The notes: generated by a model from the sequence alone, not told the origin. DNA of 64,000 nucleotides from Psychrobacter jeotgali (GCF_904846315.1 NZ_CAJHAF010000001.1:868001-932000); one strand, 5' to 3'; shown: positions 9,296 through 18,487, counted from the stretch's first letter. A program made the numbers and translations.

Positions 9296-10792
9296 ATGAA
9301 TGCTTCGATAAAAAAACCGCTCATTAAACCGCGCTTAACTTTGTTTTGGCGGCTATTTTTGAGTCTGTTATTAACGATACTATTCACAGTGATAGCCTCA
9401 GTGGTGGTTGAACGCTGGCTAAATGAAAGAGCGCTAAGTGCAAGGATGGATGCTCAAATTGAGCAATTACTAATCAAGCGTGAAGCGTTAACGACTGCTT
9501 TAGAAGCGGGCGACTTTGCTACAGTTAGGCAACTATACCAGCAAGATAGACGGTTTATGAATCAAATCAGGATATATGATGAGCAAGGCGCCATTATTTT
9601 TCCAAGATATGGTCGTATGCAGCAGCGGCACAGGCGGATGCACCAAACAATGCCGCCATCTCAGGACTCTATAGCTCCACCAGCACCCGGAATGCCTCGA
9701 CACTTAACTAATCCCAGCTCTGAAATCGAGGAAACCGTTATCAACATGGATAATCATCCTGAGATGGAGGATAGCGTCGTTACCTTACCTGAAGGGCAGA
9801 GTGTTATTTTGCAAATACGTCCACACCTAGACTTTGCTGATGTGGTAGCGCTGCAACGCAGTAACTTTATAGTGCGCTTGATATTGATTGTGCTTTTCAG
9901 TGTGCTGGTATGCCTTTGGCTAAGCCGTACGATGATTCGGCGGATTCGTCATGTACAGAGTACGGTTCGGCAAATGATTGCTGGTAATTATCAGGCTAAT
10001 CCTGCTATTAATAAGCTTGGCGTCGACGAGTTGGGGCTATTAGCAAAAGATGTGGCGCAGTTATCAACGCGCTTGGTAGATAGTGAGCTGGCACGCAAAC
10101 AGATGTTAAGTGATATCTCTCATGAGCTGCGTTCACCGCTGGCACGCCTTGAAGTGGCCACTGAGCTGACTCGCGACTTTGCGCCCAATGCCGAGCGTTA
10201 CCTAGATCGCATCGATAAAGAGTCTGCTCGAATGAATGAGCTGATTGAACAGATTATTCATATCCAGTCGCTACAGATGCAGCAGTATACGCTTGATGAT
10301 ACCGAAAAAGAGCAAGTCAACATCGCTCAAATTATCAGTGAAATTGGACAGGATGTCTGTTTTGAGTTTCAGCATAAAAACGTAAGTTGGGAATGGCAAT
10401 CGCCTATCGATCAAAGCGCTTGGTCGGTATTTGGCAGTCAAGAGCAGCTGCACAGTGCCTTTGAAAACATCATTCGTAATGCCTTTATGCATACCTTACC
10501 CGACTCAGTGGTTAGCGCTAAGATAGCCAAAGTACAGATGGATAATGCGCGACCAGCCATTAAGATTAGCATAGCAGACGAAGGTGAAGGGGTAGCTGAA
10601 CAGGATTTGGAGCGTATCTTTCAACCCTTCGTTCGCCTTGATTCTGCGCGTCATCGCCAAACTGGGGGTTACGGCTTAGGTTTAGCGATAGTGCATGCTG
10701 TAGTTATGGCGCATAAGGGACAAATTACTGCTAAAAATAGAGAGGATGATACTCAAGGATTAATAGTAGAGATTATCTTGCCTAAGTCTTAG
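9296..10792 (+). CDS. cpxA: Sensor histidine kinase, CpxA-like
   Basis: Inner-membrane kinase, 498 aa, partner of the upstream regulator. TM1 spans about residues 17-36, followed by a periplasmic domain rich in Met, His, Arg and Pro around 105-140 (RYGRMQQRHRRMHQ, APPAPGMPRH). TM2 spans about 191-209, then a HAMP segment and the H box SDISHELRSPLARLE with phospho-His about H276. N box (ENIIRNAF), G1 (IADEGEGV), F box (FQPFVRLD) and G2 (GGYGLGLAI) are all present. The Met/His-rich sensor segment might bind a metal or respond to envelope stress; this is inference. Its ATG is 2 bp after the regulator stop. Confidence 0.88.
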   Translation: MNASIKKPLIKPRLTLFWRLFLSLLLTILFTVIASVVVERWLNERALSARMDAQIEQLLIKREALTTALEAGDFATVRQLYQQDRRFMNQIRIYDEQGAIIFPRYGRMQQRHRRMHQTMPPSQDSIAPPAPGMPRHLTNPSSEIEETVINMDNHPEMEDSVVTLPEGQSVILQIRPHLDFADVVALQRSNFIVRLILIVLFSVLVCLWLSRTMIRRIRHVQSTVRQMIAGNYQANPAINKLGVDELGLLAKDVAQLSTRLVDSELARKQMLSDISHELRSPLARLEVATELTRDFAPNAERYLDRIDKESARMNELIEQIIHIQSLQMQQYTLDDTEKEQVNIAQIISEIGQDVCFEFQHKNVSWEWQSPIDQSAWSVFGSQEQLHSAFENIIRNAFMHTLPDSVVSAKIAKVQMDNARPAIKISIADEGEGVAEQDLERIFQPFVRLDSARHRQTGGYGLGLAIVHAVVMAHKGQITAKNREDDTQGLIVEIILPKS

Positions 10793-10842
10793 TAATAACC
10801 TTAGTAATCGAAAAGAGTGCTGAGTCTTAACTACTCAAGAAA

Positions 10843-10950
10843 AGTGCTATTACTTATTCGGGGCGTATTCTTATAGATATTCAGGATAGACCACAAAGAA
10901 AGCTTAAATCCATACATGCTGCTACTGATATCACAGAGTTACAAGTCTAA
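10843..10950 (+). pseudogene. higB remnant at the distal end of the CRISPR array
   Basis: One frame reads RILIDIQDRPQRKLKSIHA and then ATDITELQV, followed by TAA at 10948-10950. It aligns with the middle of the intact HigB at 18678 (RRIPVDIQAKAQKKLEAIHA, then AIDITDLRI), and the DNA is also clearly similar (CATACATGCTGCT identical in both). The N-terminus is degraded and everything after the ITDL segment is missing, so no function is expected. It shows that a higB-like gene once stood on the other side of the array. Confidence 0.75.
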
Positions 10951-10975
10951 AATTTGTATGCAATTTTTGACAGTT

Positions 10976-11003
10976 CTCATAAGTCACCTATGCGGTGGTA
11001 TCT
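10976..11003 (-). repeat. Degenerate outermost CRISPR repeat
   Basis: Plus strand reads CTCATAAGTCACCTATGCGG then TGGTATC. It keeps the repeat core but has lost the TTTCTAAG and GTGAAG ends. It lies 125 bp from the next repeat, out of the 60-bp register. Confidence 0.8.
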
Positions 11004-11037
11004 ATTTTATCAAATTTCGTTTGAAGTCATAACTCCT

Positions 11038-11061
11038 GAAAATCCTATTTAAAGGATTTTC
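11038..11061. terminator. Inverted repeat at array distal end
   Basis: Perfect arms GAAAATCC and GGATTTTC are separated by TATTTAAA, at the trailer end of the leftward-transcribed array. It could end or stabilise the pre-crRNA transcript, but it is AU-rich and lacks a clear U tail. Confidence 0.35.
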
Positions 11062-11100
11062 CTTGCGCAGCTAAAATTGGCATACAATTTTTTAACGCTG

Positions 11101-14100
11101 CTCATAAGTCACCTATGCGGTGATGAAGCGTTAGGCGGTGCAGCTTTGTTTATCGGCACTTTTCTAAGCCACCTACGCGGTGGTGAAGGTCATCTAAGAC
11201 TAATGGTTTGACAGGTACGTTTTCTAAGCCACCTACGCGGTGGTGAAGTTTTAAACGCATAACGCAATTTGGAATTTAGATTTCTAAGCCACCTACGCGG
11301 TGGTGAAGAGATTAGATTGCCGCAAGACCCCGGGCAAGCATTTCTAAGCCACCTACGCGGTGGTGAAGTGAATAGAGAATCCTGCAATCTCATTGATATA
11401 TTTCTAAGCCACCTACGCGGTGGTGAAGACTCCTACAGGTGGTTGGGTTCGCATTCGATATTTCTAAGCCACCTACGCGGTGGTGAAGTTGATAACTTTG
11501 CTAAAACTATGGCGCATGTTTTTCTAAGCCACCTACGCGGTGGTGAAGAGTGCTTTCGTTCTTGCTAGATAGCGAATATCTTTCTAAGCCACCTACGCGG
11601 TGGTGAAGCGTAGACAGAGTAAGTGACGGCTGCTAGATCATTTCTAAGCCACCTACGCGGTGGTGAAGGAGTACTAATACCCATTAACTCATCAAATATA
11701 TTTCTAAGCCACCTACGCGGTGGTGAAGTACGCTCATCGTTCAGTACAGACGGAAACCAATTTCTAAGTCACCTATGCGGTGATGAAGCTTGAAATTCGA
11801 CGCTAAAATCATCAGACATTTTTCTAAGTCACCTATGCGGTGATGAAGTAGTCGGTATCCAATTGATCATATTGACGATATTTCTAAGTCACCTATGCGG
11901 TGATGAAGGGTGAGGTGATTGTACCTGTTTTTGATTTGTTTTTCTAAGTCACCTATGCGGTGATGAAGTTGGTGACTCTATGACTGAGGGCACTAAGGGC
12001 TTTCTAAGTCACCTATGCGGTGATGAAGATATTGCGCATTTGGGCACCGACTTGCTGAAATTTCTAAGTCACCTATGCGGTGATGAAGAACATCAACAGT
12101 GCAGTTTTTAAGCTGCAAATTTTCTAAGTCACCTATGCGGTGATGAAGGAGTCATGCCAATCTGTACTATTCGACCATCGTTTCTAAGTCACCTATGCGG
12201 TGATGAAGGAGCCAGTGACTGAAATCATACCGGCTTACACTTTCTAAGTCACCTATGCGGTGATGAAGTCGATGATGTCTTGTGCAAGCGCCACTGTCAT
12301 ATTTCTAAGTCACCTATGCGGTGATGAAGGACCCATAGCATGCCTTGACTTAAATCTTGCGTTTCTAAGTCACCTATGCGGTGATGAAGCACATTAGTCG
12401 CTTTATGTTTGGCGTGATTTTTTTCTAAGTCACCTATGCGGTGATGAAGAGGCAGCGCAGAAAAGGTAAAAATGCGTTTATTTTCTAAGTCACCTATGCG
12501 GTGATGAAGCCGGCTTAGAGATGGTCAACACCTTACGCAGTTTTCTAAGTCACCTATGCGGTGATGAAGCGGTCAGGCACTTGCACCGCTTGTTGTATCT
12601 TTTTCTAAGTCACCTATGCGGTGATGAAGAGTACAGCGGCGACTTATTCGCCCGACAATGGTTTCTAAGTCACCTATGCGGTGATGAAGTTGGCATAAAT
12701 GTCCAAACGCACTTGTAGATATTTCTAAGTCACCTATGCGGTGATGAAGAACATAGTGCTGGTTTTGTACTTGCGGTAGTTTTTCTAAGTCACCTATGCG
12801 GTGATGAAGTAGTCTTATCACCAACTGTTACGCTTCCTGATTTTCTAAGTCACCTATGCGGTGATGAAGTATTATTATTAACCCTATTGCTACCGCGTCT
12901 TTTTCTAAGTCACCTATGCGGTGATGAAGCATCAGCAGCGGCAATAGCAACAGTGTCATGATTTCTAAGTCACCTATGCGGTGATGAAGACCCGTCACAT
13001 AGCGCTTGATTAGCTCAGACATTTCTAAGTCACCTATGCGGTGATGAAGGCCTAAGACTGCTATTGACTGGCAATGCTGGCTTTCTAAGTCACCTATGCG
13101 GTGATGAAGCGAGTATGCAAAAAGTCGGTTATGCGCTTATTTTTCTAAGTCACCTATGCGGTGATGAAGGAAGCAGCCGCAGCATTGCCTGCTGAGAATC
13201 CTTTCTAAGTCACCTATGCGGTGATGAAGTTTGTACTTGCGGTAGCTGAATGGGAGTGCTTTTTCTAAGTCACCTATGCGGTGATGAAGCAAGGGGTCTG
13301 CAAGGTGAAAGAGGTTTTAGCTTTCTAAGTCACCTATGCGGTGATGAAGTCTCTGACCATACGCGCACAATTACCCATTTGTTTCTAAGTCACCTATGCG
13401 GTGATGAAGCTTCTATGCTTCGTGAAGCAACCGGCGGACTGTTTCTAAGTCACCTATGCGGTGATGAAGAGCCTTGGCTGACGCCAATAAGCTTATCTTC
13501 GTTTCTAAGTCACCTATGCGGTGATGAAGAAAAATGGGCGGGGGGAGTCATTTTAATTTCTTTTCTAAGTCACCTATGCGGTGATGAAGCAGTGACATCA
13601 TCCAGTGTTTTCTCTGAGTCGTTTCTAAGTCACCTATGCGGTGATGAAGGCGTTTTGGGTAGTTTTTTCGACACCTTTTATTTTCTAAGTCACCTATGCG
13701 GTGATGAAGATCACTAATGATGGTATTACCGGGCATGAATGTTTCTAAGTCACCTATGCGGTGATGAAGCGCGTTATGTGACTGAAACTATACCAGCTGA
13801 ATTTCTAAGTCACCTATGCGGTGATGAAGAGTGTCGAAGTGCAAGGGCTTGAAGAGCTTGATTTCTAAGTCACCTATGCGGTGATGAAGCAATAGGTCAA
13901 CTTGAGATCGGACGGTGTTTATTTCTAAGTCACCTATGCGGTGATGAAGTAAACGTTTCGGCTGTCGTCTATTGACTTTGTTTTCTAAGTCACCTATGCG
14001 GTGATGAAGTAACAGCGCCGGCATTTTCTGACTCGATAACATTTCTAAGTCACCTATGCGGTGATGAAGAAGGCTCAATCGATGCATATAGGGTTTTAAC

Positions 14101-14129
14101 ATTTCTAAGTCACCTATGCGGTGATGAAG
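11101..14129 (-). CRISPR. Type I-F CRISPR array, 50 intact repeats plus a degenerate terminal one
   Basis: 28-bp repeats recur every 60 bp from 11161 to 14102 (starts), with a degenerate terminal repeat in register at 11101. Spacers are 32 nt except one of 33 nt (12269-12301). Read on the minus strand, each repeat begins CTTCA, has a 5-bp stem with a 5-nt loop, and ends CTTAGAAA, which is the I-F architecture cut by Cas6f. Ten distal repeats (starts 11161-11701) have stem CCACC/GGTGG and loop GCGTA. Forty leader-side repeats (11761-14102) have TCACC/GGTGA and GCATA. The stem difference is a compensated C-G to T-A change. Newest spacers should be near 14100. Because 60 is a multiple of 3, the array creates long spurious ORFs on both strands. 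Confidence 0.98.
12750..12781 (-). CRISPR. Spacer sharing 16 nt with another spacer
   Basis: Positions 12764-12779 carry TTTGTACTTGCGGTAG, also found at 13230-13245 at the start of another spacer in the same orientation. The flanking bases differ, so the two were taken from overlapping windows of the same or related targets. Confidence 0.9.
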
Positions 14130-14306
14130 AGGAATTATAACTCAAAAAAATCAATTACGACAAGGGTTAGAAGGCAAAATACCCTATTTTACCCTCCATT
14201 TTTACCCCTGTCGTAACTGGTTGATTTTATTACAAGTTTTTAAACAGCTCAAAAAAAGGGTTTTTTGCCCAGTTTTTGGGTCATTCGTCATGACTATTTT
14301 AGTGGC
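14130..14306 (-). promoter_or_regulatory. CRISPR leader and array promoter
   Basis: This AT-rich 177-bp leader lies between cas6f and the first repeat. On the minus strand TATAAT (plus 14134-14139) abuts the first repeat and is preceded at 18 bp by TTGTCG, a plausible promoter that would start transcription inside the first repeat. An inverted repeat TTACGACA (14155-14162) / TGTCGTAA (14209-14216), with flanking GGG/CCC similarity, brackets the middle of the leader. Runs of A/T near 14228-14270 could be an integration-host-factor-type bent region, but this is not proven. No terminator separates cas6f from the array. Confidence 0.7.
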
Positions 14307-14924
14307 TTACCAATGTGGTACGGTAACCGTATCTGCCGCATTGTTGATGCCATAACTATTAAACGACCCTTTGACCTCGTTATCTACCATCTCTTGAATA
14401 ATAGATAAGGTGTAAGGCTGATTATTGCTGATGCTTCTTAAGTTGATATACGGATAGGGTTTATTATCCTGCTTGTGTTTGGCGCAGTGTATCAGCGCCG
14501 CCTCCAAAGCAATGCCTTTGTGCTCAGCGAACGCTTCAGCTTGCTTGAGCACGTTTTTATGACGGTAGCGTCTGACTACGACGTGCCCTTTGGCTTTGTC
14601 ACCAACTCCATTGATGCGCTTCACATGCGCGTAGTCGGTTAATCGCTCTAACCATTTATCGAGATTTAAAGTTTCTAAGTCTTTTTGGTTTTGGGCAAAG
14701 ACACGCAATTTTAACCCCAGCTTGGATGATTTGCCCTTGTCATCATAATGATAATCAGGGAAGCTGACACCGATAGAATCGATACCGTGCTCGTTTTTCA
14801 TCTCCGCTAATGCAATATGCAATTGGGTAAATAGCTTACTCCAAATGAAGTAAGGCGCAATCTCAGGGTCGGGGATGATTGTTATTTCTTGATAATGGGT
14901 CAAGCTTGTTGTTGAGTCCGTCAT
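14307..14924 (-). CDS. cas6f: Cas6f (Csy4) pre-crRNA endoribonuclease
   Basis: Endoribonuclease that cuts each repeat at the 3' foot of the stem and stays on the crRNA hairpin as part of the Csy complex. At 205 aa it has the family size. LFTQLHIALAEM at about residues 31-42 places a His (about H36) where P. aeruginosa Csy4 has catalytic His29, followed by IDSIGVSFPDYHYD. Basic VVRRYRHKNVLKQAEAF fits the arginine-rich helix that reads the RNA stem, and the C-terminus SYGINNAADTVTVPHW parallels the family tail. It starts 3 bp after the csy3 stop. Confidence 0.95.
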   Translation of the reverse strand: MTDSTTSLTHYQEITIIPDPEIAPYFIWSKLFTQLHIALAEMKNEHGIDSIGVSFPDYHYDDKGKSSKLGLKLRVFAQNQKDLETLNLDKWLERLTDYAHVKRINGVGDKAKGHVVVRRYRHKNVLKQAEAFAEHKGIALEAALIHCAKHKQDNKPYPYINLRSISNNQPYTLSIIQEMVDNEVKGSFNSYGINNAADTVTVPHW

Positions 14925-14927
14925 GAC

Positions 14928-15953
14928 TTACTCCTTGCCGCTGGCACCGAACACGCCGCCACGGATAAGTACGCCCATCACATAATGCTGCTGGTTGACG
15001 TCTGGCGCATCACCTTTTAATACCCAATTATCAAATAGGCTGTAAAAGTCCATTTTATCTTTAGGCTGGCGGAACGCTGTGCCCAATGTCGTCACTGCGC
15101 CATAAGGTTCGATAGCGATAGGGAACTCAGCATCAGGATACCAGTCATCGATAGTGCGAATGGCATTGCTCACCTTTTGTGAGTGCATGCCTGCATTGTC
15201 CTCAGAGCCTTTTCTATCACTGACACGATATAACACTTTGCTCTTTTTACTACCGGTATCAAGGATCAGTTCCTGTGAAGGATAGACCTCTTGACCATAG
15301 CCGATGATAGCTTGCGCCTCCACATATAAAATGATGAACTCATCACCATTTAAACCTGCTTTGATCCAGTCGGCAACTTGCTTAACTGTAGCGTCAGCAC
15401 TGTCAAAGTTTTTCAGACTATAAGTCTTTGCTTCATCTACAGTAATAGTTTGGTCATTACACTTAACCGTTACTTTGATACTCTCGGTACCGACGCGATT
15501 GCGCCATAACCAACGCGCATTGAGAATATTAATAGCATAACGGCGAGCTAATTCATCTAATCCCTGATTATCGATATAGTCGGCAACGACTTGTTCCAAG
15601 GCTTGCTGGTAATCTTGGTCATTACAGACATTCGGCTTACCTGTAAAAGGCAAGACTTTAAGGCTAAAACGAGCGATTAAAGTATCATTATTTTCATCCA
15701 ACGACGCCGAATCTACTTTTTGCAAATTGGCTTTTTCGGTCTCCGCGTCCAGTTTGGCGGGATCATTGGTAATGGCATTTTTTAAGCGATTACTGATTGT
15801 ACCGCGTACGGATTTTTCTTTGATAACGACGGGGAATGCGGTTTTATTCTCGCCACTTTCTTGACTATCCGTTTGCCAAAGGTAAGCATCTGATACGTCT
15901 AGATTGCGCTCAAAAGCTAGAACAGAAGCGGTTTTTAGGGCTGTTTTTGACAT
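14928..15953 (-). CDS. csy3: Cas7f (Csy3) Cascade backbone subunit
   Basis: Six copies of this protein form the backbone that holds the crRNA spacer in I-F Cascade. The start is set at ATG 15951-15953 (MSKTALKTASVLAFERNLDV), with GGAGAA 6 bp upstream, instead of an in-frame ATG 12 bp earlier. Family features include AFERNLDVSDAYLW at the N-terminus, RNRVGTESIKVTV in the middle and HYVMGVLIRGGVFGASGK at the end. Length of about 341 aa is normal. A 75-bp gap separates it from csy2. Confidence 0.95.
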   Translation of the reverse strand: MSKTALKTASVLAFERNLDVSDAYLWQTDSQESGENKTAFPVVIKEKSVRGTISNRLKNAITNDPAKLDAETEKANLQKVDSASLDENNDTLIARFSLKVLPFTGKPNVCNDQDYQQALEQVVADYIDNQGLDELARRYAINILNARWLWRNRVGTESIKVTVKCNDQTITVDEAKTYSLKNFDSADATVKQVADWIKAGLNGDEFIILYVEAQAIIGYGQEVYPSQELILDTGSKKSKVLYRVSDRKGSEDNAGMHSQKVSNAIRTIDDWYPDAEFPIAIEPYGAVTTLGTAFRQPKDKMDFYSLFDNWVLKGDAPDVNQQHYVMGVLIRGGVFGASGKE

Positions 15954-16040
15954 GTGATTCTCCATGAATATAAGAAATGAACAGTTAAATGGAACGGGTT
16001 TTTGATTGTTTGAAATTTTTAAAATAGGACGAAAATAAAT

Positions 16041-16991
16041 TTAAAATTTCTGATTCTGCGTCACTAAGTATAGTGATTCCTCATTATCGTAATATTGATA
16101 CCAAAGGGCATCGGCTAAGTCATTAATGCGATGCGGAAATACCCATTTACCAAGGCTATAGATCGCTTCAACATATTGGCTTGGATATTCAGGATTGCGC
16201 ACGTTTTGCATTATCCCAGCGTCATAAATCTCGGATATACCTTGGAAGCCTACAGGAATAGGAACGAGCCAACCTCTGCCTTGTTTAGATGATTTTGTCT
16301 GCCAATCAGTCAAGCCTTGCGCATTATCGATAGGTTCATGTGTCATGGTAGCGGTGCTTATTAGCGCATCCATTGCAGTAGCTTCAGGGTTTTGTTGTTG
16401 TAATTGTTCAGTGATACTGGTTAAATCTTTTGGAGCATTCATTAGAATAAAGGCAGGAAGTAACGCTTTACTAAAATTATTAATGTCCTCGGCTGGCACG
16501 TAATTAACAGGATCAAAACGATCTAAACTAAGTACGCTACCACCTGCCATACGCTGTTGTTGGATCTTAAATCTGACAGTTTGTAGTAACTTGGTAATTT
16601 GATCGTCTTCTAGCATAAAATCATTAGCGTACACCCCAATGACTAAAGAGACTCGTAGATGACAGCGCCCTTCTTCATTAATTGACGCCGTTTTGCCAGA
16701 TTTAAGGATAGGGTTACGTGTTTGGTTAAAGGTGTAGTCTTTATAACTCGCTTCACGATAGGTTTGCGGTTGACAATCAAAGCAGGCAATGAGTACGCCA
16801 TCGAGACTAATATCCTCTAATCCATCAACTGTAGCAATCTTACGGCTGAGTGCGTGAATAGCGCCAGTAAATCCAGTGATCGCTGGAAATCCATAGGTGA
16901 TAGGGCTGGATACGGCGTTGGCATTTTGGATGCGAATGTTTTTGATCATCACGTAGCCCACTAAGTCTTTGTCTGAATAAATAAAACTCAT
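16041..16991 (-). CDS. csy2: Cas5f (Csy2) Cascade tail subunit
   Basis: Binds the crRNA 5' handle together with Csy1. The 316-aa protein begins MSFIYSDKDLVGYVMIKNIR and has the RAMP-like fold segments ANAVSSPITYGFPAITGFTG and a C-terminal region with WLVPIPVGFQGI and YSLGKWVFPHR typical of Csy2. Its ATG overlaps the csy1 stop (ATGA at 16988-16991), so the two are translationally coupled. No catalytic function is expected. Confidence 0.94.
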   Translation of the reverse strand: MSFIYSDKDLVGYVMIKNIRIQNANAVSSPITYGFPAITGFTGAIHALSRKIATVDGLEDISLDGVLIACFDCQPQTYREASYKDYTFNQTRNPILKSGKTASINEEGRCHLRVSLVIGVYANDFMLEDDQITKLLQTVRFKIQQQRMAGGSVLSLDRFDPVNYVPAEDINNFSKALLPAFILMNAPKDLTSITEQLQQQNPEATAMDALISTATMTHEPIDNAQGLTDWQTKSSKQGRGWLVPIPVGFQGISEIYDAGIMQNVRNPEYPSQYVEAIYSLGKWVFPHRINDLADALWYQYYDNEESLYLVTQNQKF

Positions 16992-18388
16992 GTAAATGCT
17001 CCTTGTCCAAGACGCTGTGATTCTTTTAAGGCATCAGCCATCTCCTTCTCCCATTGGTTTTGTTCGGGATCACCAAAGTCCTTTTTTAACTTTGGAAACT
17101 CATTTTTCAGTAAATCTTGTAGCCAAGCTGCAAATTTTGCCTCTATCTCTTGCTGCCAGTATCCTCTCTCAAACTCAGCCTGAAAGTCAGCTTCCCCCTC
17201 CAACTCACCTCTGAAAGGATCAAGCCATAACTTTTCGGCATAGTCTAAATTGTTATAATCGGCTGACCAGCCAGCAGGTCGATTGCTTTGCATACTATTG
17301 GCGATTTGTAATATTTGCAGCAGTAAGTCATCGAGTATGACTTTGCGAGTATCACGAATACTCATATTGTTATGACGGGTACCAATAATCTTATAGAGCG
17401 CATCTAACGTTCTGCGAGTCTTGTAAGCCATCGTTTTGGCATTAAATATACTGCTGGCATTTTTACTAAAACTAAATTCTTGCGTTTGAGTAAAGCTTGG
17501 CGGTATAGACGGCAGTAGATAAGTTTTACCGCGCTTTTTGCTCATCAGTTGGCTGACGCCTTGTGGATTACTACCACCAATATTGAGTACAGCTAAGTCT
17601 TTGATAGTGACATAGCTTGTCTGTATTTCATTAACCTTGCTTCTATTCTTCTTTGCTAGAGTATTAGCATCTGAGAACTTGATATCTTGAATTTTTTCAT
17701 ACAAGTGATGGGTTAAAGCGGTGGGGTAGAGGGGTATGACACAGTGATAAAAACGCTCTTGAGCTGACTGACTATCATCGATAAGTGGCCATAGAATTTG
17801 CTTATTTAACTCATCGGTCTTTGGTGTTTCAATATAGGCCACTACGAGCTTATAAAAGGTATCTTGTATTTGCTCGGAGGTTTCAGTATTGCTATGGAAT
17901 ACTCCGTTGAGAGCGGGATGTTTGGCTTTTATTAGCTCGCTTATAGTGGAGCTGCTGTTGTCTTCATAATAAACTTGTGTTTGCAAAAAAGCGGCAAGAG
18001 GTAAGGCGGCCGCGTTACCGCTAGCATCAGTGATAGGGTGTTTAATAGAATGATGACCTACGATAGACTGCTTATTAATAGAGTCAGAAGGAATGTAAAT
18101 AGCGTTATCTCCTTTAGAGCTGGCATGAACGCCCTTGGAGATATGAGTACCAAAGCTGAGCTGCTTACTCATCCAAGCGTGTGCGTATTCCATCCACGCA
18201 TCTAGTGCGTATTTATCTTGAGCTTTTTTGATATCTTCTTTAGCTTTTGTCTGCGCATCAATATCATTATCATTGTCTTGTGTCGCTTTCTCCAAGATTT
18301 TTATCAAAGATGCTGCTTTTTTATCAAATTGCACACTTAAGAAGCTATCAATAGCTTGTTTAATTTGCGACTGAGTAATATTTTTCAT
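16988..18388 (-). CDS. csy1: Cas8f (Csy1) large subunit, PAM recognition
   Basis: Large subunit of I-F Cascade that reads the CC PAM and contacts the crRNA handle. The 466-aa product begins with a helical, Lys-rich region and has the family landmarks LNIGGSNPQGVSQLMSKKRG (about 270-290, the Csy1 NIGGSNPQN-type motif) and a charged C-terminal helical domain ending ADALKESQRLGQGAF. It is the first gene of csy1-csy2-csy3-cas6f. The predicted promoter lies about 60-90 bp upstream and overlaps the CreR target site. AGGA lies just ahead of the ATG. Confidence 0.95.
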   Translation of the reverse strand: MKNITQSQIKQAIDSFLSVQFDKKAASLIKILEKATQDNDNDIDAQTKAKEDIKKAQDKYALDAWMEYAHAWMSKQLSFGTHISKGVHASSKGDNAIYIPSDSINKQSIVGHHSIKHPITDASGNAAALPLAAFLQTQVYYEDNSSSTISELIKAKHPALNGVFHSNTETSEQIQDTFYKLVVAYIETPKTDELNKQILWPLIDDSQSAQERFYHCVIPLYPTALTHHLYEKIQDIKFSDANTLAKKNRSKVNEIQTSYVTIKDLAVLNIGGSNPQGVSQLMSKKRGKTYLLPSIPPSFTQTQEFSFSKNASSIFNAKTMAYKTRRTLDALYKIIGTRHNNMSIRDTRKVILDDLLLQILQIANSMQSNRPAGWSADYNNLDYAEKLWLDPFRGELEGEADFQAEFERGYWQQEIEAKFAAWLQDLLKNEFPKLKKDFGDPEQNQWEKEMADALKESQRLGQGAFT

Positions 18389-18449
18389 TTCCTAAACCTC
18401 AAATTGCAATAAAATATTTTGATCTGTAATGAGATTAACATACTATATT

Positions 18450-18478
18450 ACTATATTGCCACTATATAATTGGTTAAA
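18450..18478 (-). promoter_or_regulatory. Predicted csy1 operon promoter
   Basis: On the minus strand, TTTAAC (plus 18473-18478), a 17-bp spacer and TATAGT (plus 18450-18455) form a sigma-70-type promoter. The start would be near 18443, leaving a leader of about 55 nt. The region between the two boxes contains the protospacer bound by the putative CreR guide. Confidence 0.6.
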
Positions 18479-18487
18479 CTTTTATAA
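18459..18487 (+). promoter_or_regulatory. Putative CreR target site (PAM CC + partial protospacer)
   Basis: CC at 18459-18460 is followed by a sequence matching the mini-CRISPR spacer. Positions 1-5, 7-11, 13-15, 17 and 19-23 are identical. Mismatches are at 6, 12, 16, 18 and 24-27. Positions 6, 12, 18 and 24 are those known not to pair in Cascade R-loops, and 16 would be a G-T wobble. The match covers the -35 box and the spacer of the predicted csy1 promoter, so a bound Cascade would block it. Loss of pairing after position 23 would explain repression without DNA degradation. Confidence 0.82.

Noticed and set aside
11190..14102. Long ORFs with repeated FLSHLCGDE or LHHRIGDLE units in the array
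   Set aside because: They arise because repeat plus spacer is 60 bp, a multiple of three, which keeps one frame open. No start or ribosome site, and spacer-encoded parts are random.
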